Both the position numbers and the translations under genes were made by a program. A stretch of DNA of 64,000 nucleotides from Pseudoduganella violacea (lineage in GTDB: Bacteria > Pseudomonadota > Gammaproteobacteria > Burkholderiales > Burkholderiaceae_D), in NCBI RefSeq assembly GCF_014191875.1, contig NZ_JACHXD010000008.1:219844-283843 (forward strand), read 5' to 3'. Each line of letters starts with the position of its first letter. Position 1 is the stretch's first letter. The notes beneath the pieces are model-generated. The model was given only the letters and a program-made list of their open reading frames with translations. It was not told the DNA's origin and did no database searches. Below, piece by piece: positions 42,223 through 52,068 of this stretch.

Positions 42223-44478
42223 TTAGGTTTGCTTCTTCTCCCTTGCCACCCACAACAACAGACCCATGATAAACGCATACGGCAGCAGCGACAGCGCATC
42301 GGCCGACGCGCCGTTGTAGAACGGATTGCTGTGCTCGGCCCAATTGCCCATCATGGCGTCGAAATTGGTCAGCACGCCCGCCGTGATGGCGATGACGATG
42401 CCGGCCAGCGCGCCGCCAGCGATATAGCCGGAAGCCAGCAGCACGCCTTCGCTGCGGTCGCCCGCCGCCTGCTTTTCTTCCTCGTTCAGCTTAGCGTACT
42501 GCGGCAGCTGGTTGTTGCGGCGGTCGGCCAGCCAGCGCAGCACACCACCGATCGCCACCGGCAGCGTCGCCGACAGCGGCAGATACACGCCCACCGCGAA
42601 AGACAGCGACTGAATGCCCGCCAGCTCCAGCACCACGGCCGCCATCACGCCCAGGATCACCAGCGTCCAAGGCAGTTGCTGGTCGAGGATACCTTTGATA
42701 ATGTAAGACATCAGCACCGCCTTGGGCGCGTCATATTTTTTCACCTCGGTGCCGTCCGGACGCTTGCTGTGCGTGCCGTTGATGCCCGGATCGACCAGGT
42801 ATACGGCCTTGCCCTGTTCGTCGATCAGGTATTTGCCGGCCGGGCCGCCCTCGGCATCGGTTTTCTGCCACACCTTGTATACCTTGCTGTCGCTGGCAGC
42901 CTGCGGACCGTGCAGCTGCGCCGTCGCGCTCAACTTCGAAGCGTCCGTGCTCAGGCCCGGCGCCACCTGGGCCGCAGGCACATACACCGTGCTCGATTCG
43001 TTCAACTGCAGCAGGATAGGACCGAGCAGCAGGGCCGAAGCCAGCGAACCGGCCAGAATCGCGTACTGCTGCAGGCGCGGCGTGGAGCCGACCAGGAAGC
43101 CGGTTTTCAAGTCCTGCGACGTGGTACCCGCATTGGCCGAGGCGATGCAGACGATGGCGCCGACGGAAAGCGCGGTCACGTAGTACTGGCCGCCGGTCCA
43201 GCCCATGATCAGGAAGATCAGGCAGGTAAACAGCAGCGTCGCCACCGCCATGCCCGAGGTGGGATTGGACGAGGAACCGATCTCGCCCGTCAGGCGCGAG
43301 GACACGGTCGAGAACAGGAAGCCGAATACCAGAATCAGCAGCGCGCCCAGCACATTCATATGCAGCGGCGTGGCGGCGGTGATCACGGCGATGATGCCGA
43401 GGCAGCCGATCACCACCCATTTCATCGGAATATCGCGCTCGGTGCGCTTGCTCGTGTCGGCCTTGCTGCCCTTGCCGATGCCGGCCAGGCCCGCCGCCAG
43501 GCTGTTCCAGATCATCGGCATGGCGCGGCACAGGCTGATCAAGCCGCCCGCCGCCACAGCGCCCGCGCCGATATACAGGATATAGGCGCTGCGCACCTCG
43601 TTCGGCCCCATTTCGGAAATCAGCATGCTGCCAGGCGCCAGGATGGTGGTCAGCGGGTCGCCGAAGAACTTGATCATGGGGATCAGCAACAGATAGGACA
43701 GCACGCCACCCGCCGCCATCGTCAGCGCGATGCGCGGGCCGATGATATAACCCACGCCCAACAGCTCGGGCGACACCTCGGCGCCCACGGAACCGCCCTT
43801 GAGCGGCGCGCCGAACACCACTTCCGGCGTGTCTTTCCAGCCCTTGAAGGAGACGTTCAGCGCCTTGTACAGCAGGCCAATGCCAAAGCCGCCGAAGATG
43901 ATGCGCGCGCGGCGCTTGGCATCGCACGCCGCCTCCGATTCGGCTTGCAGGCTTTCGCCCGCGGCCAGGCGCGAACTGTCGGTGGCGGCGGCCTTGAGCA
44001 CTTCGGCGCATGCCGTCCCTTCCGGGAATTTCAGCTCGCGGTGCTGGTCCACGATCATGGTGCGGCGCATCGGGATCATCATCAGGATGCCGAGCAGGCC
44101 GCCCAGCACGCCCACCAGCATCACGCGCGAGATTTCCAGGTCGAAGCCGAGAATGAGGATGGCGGGCATGGTCACGCCCAGGCCAAAAGCGATCGACTCG
44201 CCGGCCGAACCGGCGGTCTGGGTGATGCTGTTCTCCAGAATGCTCGAATCCTTGCCGCCCAGCTTCTTGGCCAGGCCGAAGACCGTAATGGCAATCACCG
44301 CCACCGGAATCGAGGCGCTGACGGTCAGGCCGACTTTCAGCACCAGATACAGCGAGGAGGCGCCAAACACCATGCCCAGCAAGGTGCCGAGGAACAGGGC
44401 GCGGAAAGTCAGCTCCGGCAGCTTGGCCTCGTCCGGGATATAGGGACGAACCGGCGCGGGGTGGTGATCGAGGGGCAT
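42223..44478 (-). CDS. OPT-family oligopeptide transporter
   Basis: A 751-residue polytopic protein with about 15 membrane helices. The start MPLDHHPAPVRPYIPDEAKLPELT was chosen over an upstream MQQCHY. Signatures: the N-terminal LPELTFRALFLGTLLGMVFGASSLYLVLKVGLTVSASIP is typical of the bacterial OPT branch, with the GxSSNPTSGMAVATLLF motif centrally and AGxGSSxxDLKTG near the middle. A periplasmic domain of about 110 residues (LNESSTVYVPA to DGTEVKKYDAP) is inserted. OPT proteins import oligopeptides or metal-chelate compounds. It shares its direction with the amidohydrolase downstream, suggesting an operon. Confidence 0.87.
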   Translation of the reverse strand: MPLDHHPAPVRPYIPDEAKLPELTFRALFLGTLLGMVFGASSLYLVLKVGLTVSASIPVAVIAITVFGLAKKLGGKDSSILENSITQTAGSAGESIAFGLGVTMPAILILGFDLEISRVMLVGVLGGLLGILMMIPMRRTMIVDQHRELKFPEGTACAEVLKAAATDSSRLAAGESLQAESEAACDAKRRARIIFGGFGIGLLYKALNVSFKGWKDTPEVVFGAPLKGGSVGAEVSPELLGVGYIIGPRIALTMAAGGVLSYLLLIPMIKFFGDPLTTILAPGSMLISEMGPNEVRSAYILYIGAGAVAAGGLISLCRAMPMIWNSLAAGLAGIGKGSKADTSKRTERDIPMKWVVIGCLGIIAVITAATPLHMNVLGALLILVFGFLFSTVSSRLTGEIGSSSNPTSGMAVATLLFTCLIFLIMGWTGGQYYVTALSVGAIVCIASANAGTTSQDLKTGFLVGSTPRLQQYAILAGSLASALLLGPILLQLNESSTVYVPAAQVAPGLSTDASKLSATAQLHGPQAASDSKVYKVWQKTDAEGGPAGKYLIDEQGKAVYLVDPGINGTHSKRPDGTEVKKYDAPKAVLMSYIIKGILDQQLPWTLVILGVMAAVVLELAGIQSLSFAVGVYLPLSATLPVAIGGVLRWLADRRNNQLPQYAKLNEEEKQAAGDRSEGVLLASGYIAGGALAGIVIAITAGVLTNFDAMMGNWAEHSNPFYNGASADALSLLPYAFIMGLLLWVAREKKQT

Positions 44479-44635
44479 TAAGGGAATCCTATAGTGACAT
44501 TGCTGCAAAAATGCAGCCGGAACTATGGCACAAAGCGCACTCCCGTGAAAAGTATTTTTCCCGCCCTCCCGCGGCGCGGGAGCGGCCTGGCGCTTGGTCT
44601 ATAATTGCCCGACTTCGCAACCGTGAGAACGCGTC

Positions 44636-46999
44636 TTGACTGCTCCCTCCCCTGCTTCGCCCAAGCTGCTGAACCGCCGCAATCTGAAAATCGCACTGAT
44701 CGCCACCGCCGTTGCCGGCGCGCTGGGGGCAGCGGCAGTGGCAGGCTATATGACCCTGTACATCGCTCCCGGCCTGCCCTCGCTGGAAGCCATCACCGAT
44801 TACAAGCCCAAGATCCCGCTGCGCATCTACACGGCGGACAAGGTATTGATCGGCGAATTCGGCGAGGAGCACCGCGACTTCGTCAAGGTCAAGGACATGC
44901 CGGAGATGATGAAGAAGGCGCTGCTGGCCATCGAGGATACGCGCTTCTATCAGCACGGCGGCATCGACTGGATACGCGGCGCGGGTGCCGCCGTCGCCAA
45001 TCTGCGCGGCGGCTTCCGCCAGGGCGCCTCCACCATCACCATGCAGGTGGCGCGTAACTTCTATCTGAACCGCGACAAGACCCTGGCGCGCAAGCTCAGC
45101 GAAATCATGCTGGCCTATAAGATCGAAGCGGCGCTGAGCAAGGACGAGATTCTGGAGCTGTATATGAACCAGATCTACCTGGGTCAGCGCTCCTATGGTT
45201 TCAGTGGCGCGGCGCGCACCTATTTCAGCAAGTCGCTGCAAGAGCTGTCGGTCGCCGAAGTGGCCATGCTGGCCGGCCTGCCGAAAAATCCGGCACGCCA
45301 CAACCCTGCCGTCAATCCCAAGCGTGCAAAAGAGCGCCAGCATGTGGTGCTGCGACGCCTGCGCGACCTGGATTACATCAGCGAGGCCGACTACCAAAAG
45401 GCCTTGCACGAGCCGTTGCGCGTCAACGCGCGCGGCCAGGAATACGACACCCACGCCGAATATGTGGCCGAACTGGCACGCCAGGCAGTGGTAGCCGAGT
45501 ACAAGGACGAAGCTTACACGCGCGGCATCAACGTCTACACCACCATCCTGCACGCCGACCAGGACGCGGCCTACGAATCGCTGCGCCGCAACGTGATTGC
45601 CTACGACCAGCGCCACGGCTATCGTGGTCCGGAAGCGTTTATCGACCTGCCCGCCGAGCAGGAAAAGCGCGACGACGCCATCGATGAGGCTCTGGGCCGC
45701 CGTCCGAGTATCGACCGCCTGATCGCAGCCGTGGTGCTGCAAGCTTCGCCCAAGTCGGTAAAAGTGGAAACGGCCGACGGCGAGGAAGTGGAAATCAGTG
45801 GCGACGGCCTGAAACTGGCCGCAGCGGCGCTGAGCGACAGCGCCAAGCCGGCCATCAAGCTGCGCCCCGGCGCCGTGATCCGCGTCGCCCGCAACGAGAA
45901 AAAAGCCTGGGCTATCAGCCAGGTGCCGAAAGTGGCGGCGGCCTTCGTCTCCCTGGACGCCAATACCGGCGCCTATCACGCCCTGGTGGGCGGCTTCGAC
46001 TTCGGCCAGCAGAAATTCAACCACGTCACCCAGGCCTGGCGCCAGCCTGGATCGGCGATGAAGCCCTTCATCTATTCGGCCGCGGTGGAAAAAGGCTATG
46101 GCCCTGCCACGCTGATCAACGACGTGCCGCTGGAAATGCCCGGCTCCGAAACCGGCGGCGAGCCATGGCGTCCGCAGAACGACGACGGCAAATTCGATGG
46201 CCCGATCAGCATGCGCCGCTCGCTGGCCGTATCCAAGAACGTGGCCTCGGTGCGTCTGCTGCGCGCCATCGGTGTGCCGTATGCCCACGAATACATCGGC
46301 AAGTTCGGTTTCGACGGCGCGCGCCAGCCGAAAAACCTGACCATGACCCTGGGCACCGGTTCGGTCACGCCGCTGCAGATGGCCGGCGCCTACGCCGTCT
46401 TCGCCAACGGCGGCTACCGCGTCCAGCCCTATCTGATTGCGCGCATCACCGACGCCAAGGGCGCGCCGCTGTCCGAAACCAAGGTTCCGGCGCCAGCCCA
46501 GGAAAGCGCGCGCGTGCTCGATGCGCGCAATGTCTTCATCACCGACAGCATGCTGCGCGAAGTGACGCGCAGCGGCACCGGCGCCGCCGCCACGCCGCGC
46601 GTGGGCCGCAGCGACCTGGCCGGCAAGACCGGCACCACCAATGACGCCGTGGACGGCTGGTTCGCCGGTTATGGCGGAGGCATCGTGGGCGTGGCCTGGA
46701 TGGGCTACGACGATCCCAAGTCGCTGGGCGGCCGCGAGTTCGGCGCCACGCTCGCCATGCCGATCTGGATCGACTATATGCGCGTGGCCCTGGCCAAGCG
46801 CCCGCCGGTGGAACGCGCGGCGCCGGAAGGCGTGGTGCAACTGAACGGCGACTGGATCTATGAGGAATACATGAACGACGCCACGGCGCGCGGCATCGAC
46901 CTGGAAGGCGAACCGCCCGGGGAAACCGCGCCGGAGACGGCGCCGGAGTCCCCAACTGCGCCGCCTACAACACCTGCACCAGCGCCGGCAGGGACTTGA
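44636..46999 (+). CDS. mrcA: Class A penicillin-binding protein 1A
   Basis: A 787-residue bifunctional peptidoglycan synthase. A TTG start (no ATG in reach) follows GAGAACGCG. One TM helix is at about 20-40. The glycosyltransferase domain has catalytic E100 in EDTRFYQHGG and GASTITMQVARN. The transpeptidase has SAMKPF (S473, K476), SVKN-type context VSKNVASV and KTGTTND (K664). A C-terminal Pro/Glu/Thr-rich tail is probably disordered. An outer UB2H/OB-type insert lies between the domains. It stands alone; a TATAAT box occurs at 44600-44605. Confidence 0.93.
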   Translation: MTAPSPASPKLLNRRNLKIALIATAVAGALGAAAVAGYMTLYIAPGLPSLEAITDYKPKIPLRIYTADKVLIGEFGEEHRDFVKVKDMPEMMKKALLAIEDTRFYQHGGIDWIRGAGAAVANLRGGFRQGASTITMQVARNFYLNRDKTLARKLSEIMLAYKIEAALSKDEILELYMNQIYLGQRSYGFSGAARTYFSKSLQELSVAEVAMLAGLPKNPARHNPAVNPKRAKERQHVVLRRLRDLDYISEADYQKALHEPLRVNARGQEYDTHAEYVAELARQAVVAEYKDEAYTRGINVYTTILHADQDAAYESLRRNVIAYDQRHGYRGPEAFIDLPAEQEKRDDAIDEALGRRPSIDRLIAAVVLQASPKSVKVETADGEEVEISGDGLKLAAAALSDSAKPAIKLRPGAVIRVARNEKKAWAISQVPKVAAAFVSLDANTGAYHALVGGFDFGQQKFNHVTQAWRQPGSAMKPFIYSAAVEKGYGPATLINDVPLEMPGSETGGEPWRPQNDDGKFDGPISMRRSLAVSKNVASVRLLRAIGVPYAHEYIGKFGFDGARQPKNLTMTLGTGSVTPLQMAGAYAVFANGGYRVQPYLIARITDAKGAPLSETKVPAPAQESARVLDARNVFITDSMLREVTRSGTGAAATPRVGRSDLAGKTGTTNDAVDGWFAGYGGGIVGVAWMGYDDPKSLGGREFGATLAMPIWIDYMRVALAKRPPVERAAPEGVVQLNGDWIYEEYMNDATARGIDLEGEPPGETAPETAPESPTAPPTTPAPAPAGT

Positions 47000-47012
47000 C
47001 TAGACAAGTCCC
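46991..47012. other. 8-bp inverted repeat across the PBP stop codon
   Basis: GGGACTTG and CAAGTCCC flank a 6-nt loop and include the stop TGA. There is no T-run after it, so terminator function is doubtful; an operator for the next gene is possible. Confidence 0.3.
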
Positions 47013-47093
47013 ACCATAGCGGTGATAGAATCCCGGTAAATACTCACAAATAATCACCATTGCAATTTTGACCAGCCTGGCCGGGACCGGGAA

Positions 47094-48092
47094 ATGAGAA
47101 GAAGAACAATCCTTCATAGCGCAGCCGCCGCCATGGCGCTAGCCGCCCTGCCGGGCGCGCTGGCCCAGGCGCGCCCGCCGCGCATCTATATGATCCTGTA
47201 CCGCGGCGAAACCGGCGTGGAGCGCGGCTTCCGCGACTACTTCACGCTCAACCGCATTCCGGCCGAGTTCATCATCCGCAACGTGGACTTCGATGCGAGC
47301 AAGGTGCCGGCCCTGATCGCCGAGGCGCGCGAACTGAAGGCCGATCTGGTCTACACCTACGGCACCGCCGTCACCATGGCGGTGGCGGGCAAGGAAGGCA
47401 GCGCCGATCCGGTCCGCAATATCACCAACATCCCTATCGTGTTTACCATGGTGGCCGCGCCCCAGGCCTGCGGCATCGTCAAGTCGCTCGCCTCCTCGCG
47501 CCGCAATGTGACGGGCGTATCCCATGTGGTGCCGGTGCGGCAGCAAATGAACGCCATCCGCGCCTACCGCCGTTTCGAACGCATCGCCGCGCTGTACAAC
47601 CCGGCCGAACCGAATGCCGTGGTCAATATGCGCGAGTGGCGCGCCCTGGCGGCGCAGGAGCATTTCCAGCTGATCGAAAAACCGGTGCCGCTGGACGAGC
47701 AAGGCAAGCCCTTGGCCGAAGCCCTGCCCGGCATCATCGAGGAATTGGCGCAGCAGGCGGACCTGCTGTACCTCGGTCCGGACAGCTTCCTGATGGCGCA
47801 CCGCAAGCAGCTCACCGAAGTCGCGCTGGCCCAGCGCCTGCCCACCTTCAGCGCGGTGGAAGCTGGCCTGCGCGAGGGCCGCGCCCTGTTTGGCCTGGTT
47901 TCCGGCTATGAAAACCTGGGCCGGCTCGCCGCCCACAAGGCGGCGCAGATCCTGCGCCACCGCGTCAAGCCGGCCGCCCTGCCGATCGAAACCCTGCCGC
48001 GCTTCAGCTATCTGGTGAATATGTCGGTGGCCGAGGAACTCAAACTCTATCCGCCCGCGAAGGTGCTGCAATACGCCGAACAGATACGCTGA
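47094..48092 (+). CDS. Orphan ABC-type substrate-binding protein (PF04392 type)
   Basis: A 332-residue exported protein. The signal has MRRRTIL then a hydrophobic stretch and AQA. The mature protein is a two-lobe binding fold: RIYMILYRGETGVERGF, VYTYGTAVTMAVAGKEG and VVPVRQQMNAIRAYRRFERIAALYNP. The PF04392 family binds aromatic amino acids or purines in other bacteria. No permease or ATPase gene is next to it, so it may serve a chemoreceptor or a distant transporter. Identity is by overall pattern. Confidence 0.75.
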   Translation: MRRRTILHSAAAAMALAALPGALAQARPPRIYMILYRGETGVERGFRDYFTLNRIPAEFIIRNVDFDASKVPALIAEARELKADLVYTYGTAVTMAVAGKEGSADPVRNITNIPIVFTMVAAPQACGIVKSLASSRRNVTGVSHVVPVRQQMNAIRAYRRFERIAALYNPAEPNAVVNMREWRALAAQEHFQLIEKPVPLDEQGKPLAEALPGIIEELAQQADLLYLGPDSFLMAHRKQLTEVALAQRLPTFSAVEAGLREGRALFGLVSGYENLGRLAAHKAAQILRHRVKPAALPIETLPRFSYLVNMSVAEELKLYPPAKVLQYAEQIR

Positions 48093-48137
48093 CCAGCCAT
48101 TAGAATAGCGCTTTAGGCTGCTAATTTAAGTCCTTCA

Positions 48138-48665
48138 ATGACATCGCAAATCCAGTACCAACTTCAATACAAGCAGTGGGCGGATAAGCGCACGCTTGAC
48201 GCGGCCGCACTGATCGATCCCATACACTTTCCATCCGAGATCGCCTTCGCCCGCCAGCAGCTGAACCACATGGTTCGCGTGGAAGAGGTTTTTCGCGCAA
48301 GGCTGCTCGGAACGCGGGAACCCCATTCGGCGTCCAATTCCGAAGCTGTCCCCGAGCTGAGGGAGTTGAAAGAACGCTTGTCGGCATCAAATGATTGGCT
48401 GCTGAAGTTTGCCCAATCAACACCACCTGAAACCATGACCGGAAAAATCCGCTTCCGCTTTTTTGACGGACAGGATGGAACGATGAGCCGCGAAGAAATC
48501 CTCTTCCATCTCGTCAATCACGGCACCTACCACCGCGGCGCCATCGGCCGGGCATTGGACCTTGCGGGAGGTCTTCGTCCTGCCGATACGTACACGGTCT
48601 TCGTTCACGCCATGGAGCCAGAGCGGCGCTCGCTTCGCGGCAACCTTGGAACCGTTCCCTTATGA
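48138..48665 (+). CDS. DinB-like four-helix metalloprotein
   Basis: A 175-residue protein of the DinB/DUF664 superfamily. The metal-ligand His sites are visible in LNHMVRVEEVFRARLL and EEILFHLVNHGTYHRGAIGRAL (HxxxHxxxHR-like). The first helix contains KQWADKRTLDAA. Function is unknown; the family includes thiol S-transferases and nickel-binding bundles. It is co-translated (ATGA) with the next gene. Confidence 0.82.
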   Translation: MTSQIQYQLQYKQWADKRTLDAAALIDPIHFPSEIAFARQQLNHMVRVEEVFRARLLGTREPHSASNSEAVPELRELKERLSASNDWLLKFAQSTPPETMTGKIRFRFFDGQDGTMSREEILFHLVNHGTYHRGAIGRALDLAGGLRPADTYTVFVHAMEPERRSLRGNLGTVPL

Positions 48666-48985
48666 CGCCGGACACACTTCAATTCAAGAAGCAGGAAATC
48701 ATCGAAGTGCTCAGGAACATCGAAGGCATTGTCGTTTCCTTGGACCGCCTTACGATGGCCCACGCCGATATGCCAGAGGATTTGTGGAAAGAGGCGGTGT
48801 TTGAATACTTCTTGAAGTCCAAGGCCTTGATGGCCCTTCCCTCATGCCGGGCAATTCTGTCAGCGCCATTTTGCACGGAACTGGAAGATGATGATATGGG
48901 TGAGCTCGAGCGCGCAATGGATGGCGCTGAGTACTGGTCTTACAAAGACTTCATGTCCAGGCATCCAGAAAACTCCAAGCCATAA
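48662..48985 (+). CDS. Small acidic helical protein co-translated with DinB-like gene
   Basis: A 107-residue protein, overlapping the previous gene by 4 nt, with MTPDTLQFKKQEIIEVLRNIEGIVVSLDRL and a very acidic C-terminal half (LEDDDMGELERAMDGAEYW). It has no signal or membrane helix. The family is not recognised. The base composition is less GC-rich than neighbours. A joint role with the DinB-like protein is suggested only by coupling. Confidence 0.6.
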   Translation: MTPDTLQFKKQEIIEVLRNIEGIVVSLDRLTMAHADMPEDLWKEAVFEYFLKSKALMALPSCRAILSAPFCTELEDDDMGELERAMDGAEYWSYKDFMSRHPENSKP

Positions 48986-49010
48986 AAAAAGAGCCGCTTG
49001 CGCGGCCCTT
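48983..49010 (-). terminator. Rho-independent terminator for the chemoreceptor gene
   Basis: Read on the minus strand, GGGCCGC-GCAA-GCGGCTC is followed by TTTTTTT. The stem is GC-rich and it lies 24 nt past the MCP stop. Confidence 0.85.
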
Positions 49011-49033
49011 AAAAGCGCTCCCTGTGCGCTCCC

Positions 49034-50830
49034 TTAAAACTCTTCCCATCCATCTTCCGAAACGGTGGCCGCCACTTTTGAAGAGGCTTTGCTGCCGGAC
49101 GACAGGTCCGGGCGTTTCAGTTCGGCGCGCGCCGCTGCCGGCTTGGCACGGCTGGCCGCAGCGGGCTTGAGCGCTGGCGCGGCGGGCGCTTTCAGTGCGG
49201 CGACAGTCGCCTTGGGCGCGGCCGCCGACATGGCCGGCGCGGCATTGTGATCGAGACGGAACACGCTGACCACCTGCGCCAGCTTGCCTGCCTGCTCTTC
49301 CAGCGACGCGGCGGCGGCGGCGGCTTCCTCCACCAGTGCGGCATTCTGCTGGGTCACCGTGTCCATCTGGCTGACCGCGGTGTTGATCTGGTCGATACCG
49401 CTGCTCTGCTCCTTGGTCGCCATCGTGATTTCGGTCATGATGTCGGTCACGCGCTGCACGCTGGTGACGATCTCGCCCATGGTCTCGCCAGCTTCGGCCA
49501 CCAGCTTGCTGCCCGCGCCCACGGTTTCCACCGATTCGCTGATCAGCTGCTTGATTTCTTTCGCGGCCGCCGCCGAGCGTTGCGCCAGATTGCGCACTTC
49601 GGAAGCCACCACCGCAAAGCCGCGCCCCTGTTCACCGGCACGTGCCGCTTCAACGGCGGCATTCAACGCCAGGATATTGGTCTGGAAGGCGATGCCATCG
49701 ATGACGCTGATGATGTCCACGATCTTGTTGGACGAGGCGTTGATCGATTCCATGGTCTGCACCACGCGCGACACCACTTCGCCGCCTTTCATCGCCACGC
49801 CCGACGCCGACGCCGCCAACTGATTGGCCTGCGATGCGTTGTCGGCGTTCTGGCGCACGGTGGAGGTCAACTCTTCCATCGAGGACGCGGTTTCTTCCAG
49901 CGAGCTGGCTTGCTCTTCGGTGCGCGAAGACAGATCCAGGTTGCCGGTGGCGATCTGCGAAGACGCGCAAGCGATCGTATCGGTGCCGGAGCGTACCTGG
50001 CCGACGATGCGGATCAGGCTTTCATTCATGTCTTTGAGCGCGCCCAGCAGCTGGCCGGTTTCTTCGGTGGTCTGGACCTCGATGCGGCTGGTCAGGTCGC
50101 CCGAAGCCACGGTTTTCGCCACCTCCACCGCCTCGTTGATGGGACGGGTGATCGCCAGCGTGATGTACCAGGCGCAGGCCACGGCCACGGCGATCGCCAG
50201 CAGGGCCGAGATCACCATCGTGCGCTGCGAGCTGACGGTGGCGTCCTGGCCGGCTTTCACGGCGTCGGCCGCCACATGCTTGTTCAGGTCGAGGATCTTC
50301 TTCAGCGTGGTCTCGGCCTTGGTGAACAAGGGGCCGGCCGCGTCGAACTGGGTGTAGAAGTCCGTGAAGAGTTTTTTCTGGCCTTCCTCGTCTTTGTTGG
50401 CCGCCAGCGCGCCAATGATGGTGGCCAGCTTCTGGTCGGCGGCCTTCCAGGCATTCCATTCCTCGACAAACTGCTTCCACAGCACCGCTTCATCGGCGGT
50501 CTGCGGCAGCGGCTCATAGGTCTTTAAACCGGCTTCCGCGCTGGCCCAAGCCTTCTGGCGCAGGGTCAACACCTCGGAGAAACGCGCCTGCGACTTGTAG
50601 TCGTTTTCCCAGATCGCGGTACGCAGCGTGGCCAGCGCCACGGCAGTCTGGCCTTCGCTCATCACGAGCAGGCCTTCCACGGAAGGCATGCGCACTTTGC
50701 CGATTTCCTCGACCGAGTTGCCGACCTTATTAATGCCGCTATAACCGCTGATACCGATGATGCTTAAAGCTACTAACATAATAGCGACAAGGGTAGCCAG
50801 CTTCCATTTGATCATTAAGTTCTTAAACAC
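49034..50830 (-). CDS. Methyl-accepting chemotaxis protein with CheR-tether tail
   Basis: A 598-residue chemoreceptor (GTG start at 50830, AGAGG 6 nt upstream; the longer ORF start is rejected). TM1 is [23 protein letters not shown] 4-helix periplasmic sensor of about 150 residues follows (many Ala/Lys, 4HB-MCP type), then TM2 [26 protein letters not shown], and a signalling hairpin with [36 protein letters not shown]. The Ala/Lys-rich linker leads to the pentapeptide GWEEF at the extreme C-terminus, the known CheR/CheB tether. A high-abundance receptor is implied. The ligand is unknown. Confidence 0.92.
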   Translation of the reverse strand: MFKNLMIKWKLATLVAIMLVALSIIGISGYSGINKVGNSVEEIGKVRMPSVEGLLVMSEGQTAVALATLRTAIWENDYKSQARFSEVLTLRQKAWASAEAGLKTYEPLPQTADEAVLWKQFVEEWNAWKAADQKLATIIGALAANKDEEGQKKLFTDFYTQFDAAGPLFTKAETTLKKILDLNKHVAADAVKAGQDATVSSQRTMVISALLAIAVAVACAWYITLAITRPINEAVEVAKTVASGDLTSRIEVQTTEETGQLLGALKDMNESLIRIVGQVRSGTDTIACASSQIATGNLDLSSRTEEQASSLEETASSMEELTSTVRQNADNASQANQLAASASGVAMKGGEVVSRVVQTMESINASSNKIVDIISVIDGIAFQTNILALNAAVEAARAGEQGRGFAVVASEVRNLAQRSAAAAKEIKQLISESVETVGAGSKLVAEAGETMGEIVTSVQRVTDIMTEITMATKEQSSGIDQINTAVSQMDTVTQQNAALVEEAAAAAASLEEQAGKLAQVVSVFRLDHNAAPAMSAAAPKATVAALKAPAAPALKPAAASRAKPAAARAELKRPDLSSGSKASSKVAATVSEDGWEEF

Positions 50831-51054
50831 GGGAGCCTCTTGCAGTAGGGAGAAAGGGATTGTGATAATTGGTGAGTATTGCCACACGGCCAGAATATGT
50901 CTGCGTGCTTTATTGCGTCAATTGTTTTCTGCTTGTTCTGCACAAAGCGTGGCGCAAAGCACTACTCGACAGCAAGAATGATTGGCAACGCGGAATGATT
51001 CCCTGTTTTCCGCTATAGTCCGGGAAGAAAGCTTCACCAAAACCCAAGCATAAA

Positions 51055-52029
51055 ATGGCCTATCCGATTGAAAACAAGCTGGTGATCGGCATCGCCTCCA
51101 GCGCCCTGTTCGACCTCAGCGAATCGCACCGCGTGTATCTGGAAGAAGGCGAAGACGGCTACCGCAGTTACCAGGAAGCGCATGCCGGCACAGTGCTGGC
51201 GCGCGGCGTGGCCTTCCCCTTCATCCGCCGCTTCCTCGCCATCAACCGCCACTTCCGCAAGCAGTCGCCGGTGGAGGTGGTGCTTTTATCCCGCAACTCG
51301 CCAGAGACCGGCCTGCGCGTGATGAACTCCATCGCCCACTACGGCCTGGATATCTCGCGCGCCGCTTTCCTGACCGGCAGCGCGCCCTACGTCTATCTGC
51401 CGGCCTTTAATGCCGCACTCTTCCTCAGCGCGAACGAGGACGATGTGCGCAAGGCGCTGGCGGCCGGCCAGCCCGCCGGCCTGGTGCTGCCCGCGCCGCA
51501 CAGCGGGCCGCACGACGATCCGGATGACGCCGAGCTGCGCATCGCCTTCGACTTCGACGGCGTGCTGGCCGACGATGAATCTGAAAGCGTCTTCAAACGC
51601 AATAACGATGTGGCCGAATTCCATGCCCATGAGCGCCGCAACGCGGACGTGCCGCATCAACCAGGGCCGCTGGCCAATCTGTTCCGCCAGCTGCATGTGA
51701 TGCAGCGCTTCGAGACCCTGCTGGCGCGGCGCCGTCCCGGCTACCGCAAGCTGCTGCGCGTGGCCATCATCACGGCCCGCAACGCGCCTGCGCATGAGCG
51801 GGTGGTGACCACGTTGAAGAGCTGGGGCGTCTCGGCGCACGAGACTTTTTTCCTGGGCGGCATGGACAAGGCGCGCGTGCTGGGCATCTTCAAGCCGCAT
51901 ATCTTCTTCGACGACCAGCTCAGCCACCTGCAGGCGCCCGGTCTGAGCACGCCCATGGTGCACGTACCGTTCGGCATTGCCAATCTGATTACAACAGCGT
52001 CCGACGTCCAGCCATCGCTTGGACTATAA
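51055..52029 (+). CDS. Cytosolic 5'-nucleotidase (PF06189 family)
   Basis: A 324-residue HAD-type nucleotidase. N-terminal LVIGIASSALFDL, a middle helical SPETGLRVMNSIAHYGLDI and catalytic IAFDFDGVLADDESE (DxD nucleophile) are visible. ITARNAPAHERVVTTLKSWG and FLGGMDKARVLGIFKPHIFFDD supply the other HAD motifs. It dephosphorylates nucleoside monophosphates, by analogy with cytosolic 5'-nucleotidase I. A TATAGT box lies at about 51012. It is divergent from the chemoreceptor (224 nt). Confidence 0.85.
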   Translation: MAYPIENKLVIGIASSALFDLSESHRVYLEEGEDGYRSYQEAHAGTVLARGVAFPFIRRFLAINRHFRKQSPVEVVLLSRNSPETGLRVMNSIAHYGLDISRAAFLTGSAPYVYLPAFNAALFLSANEDDVRKALAAGQPAGLVLPAPHSGPHDDPDDAELRIAFDFDGVLADDESESVFKRNNDVAEFHAHERRNADVPHQPGPLANLFRQLHVMQRFETLLARRRPGYRKLLRVAIITARNAPAHERVVTTLKSWGVSAHETFFLGGMDKARVLGIFKPHIFFDDQLSHLQAPGLSTPMVHVPFGIANLITTASDVQPSLGL

Positions 52030-52068
52030 TTCGTGGTCTGATCGTCTCCCCCAGCGCTCCAGCACCGC

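Noticed and set aside
42034..44481. Plus-strand ORF of 815 codons opposite the OPT transporter
   Set aside because: Antisense shadow; the reverse strand has complete family signatures.
47026..47031. TAGAAT/TTGACT pair before the binding-protein gene
   Set aside because: Spacer of about 24 nt is too long for a sigma-70 promoter.
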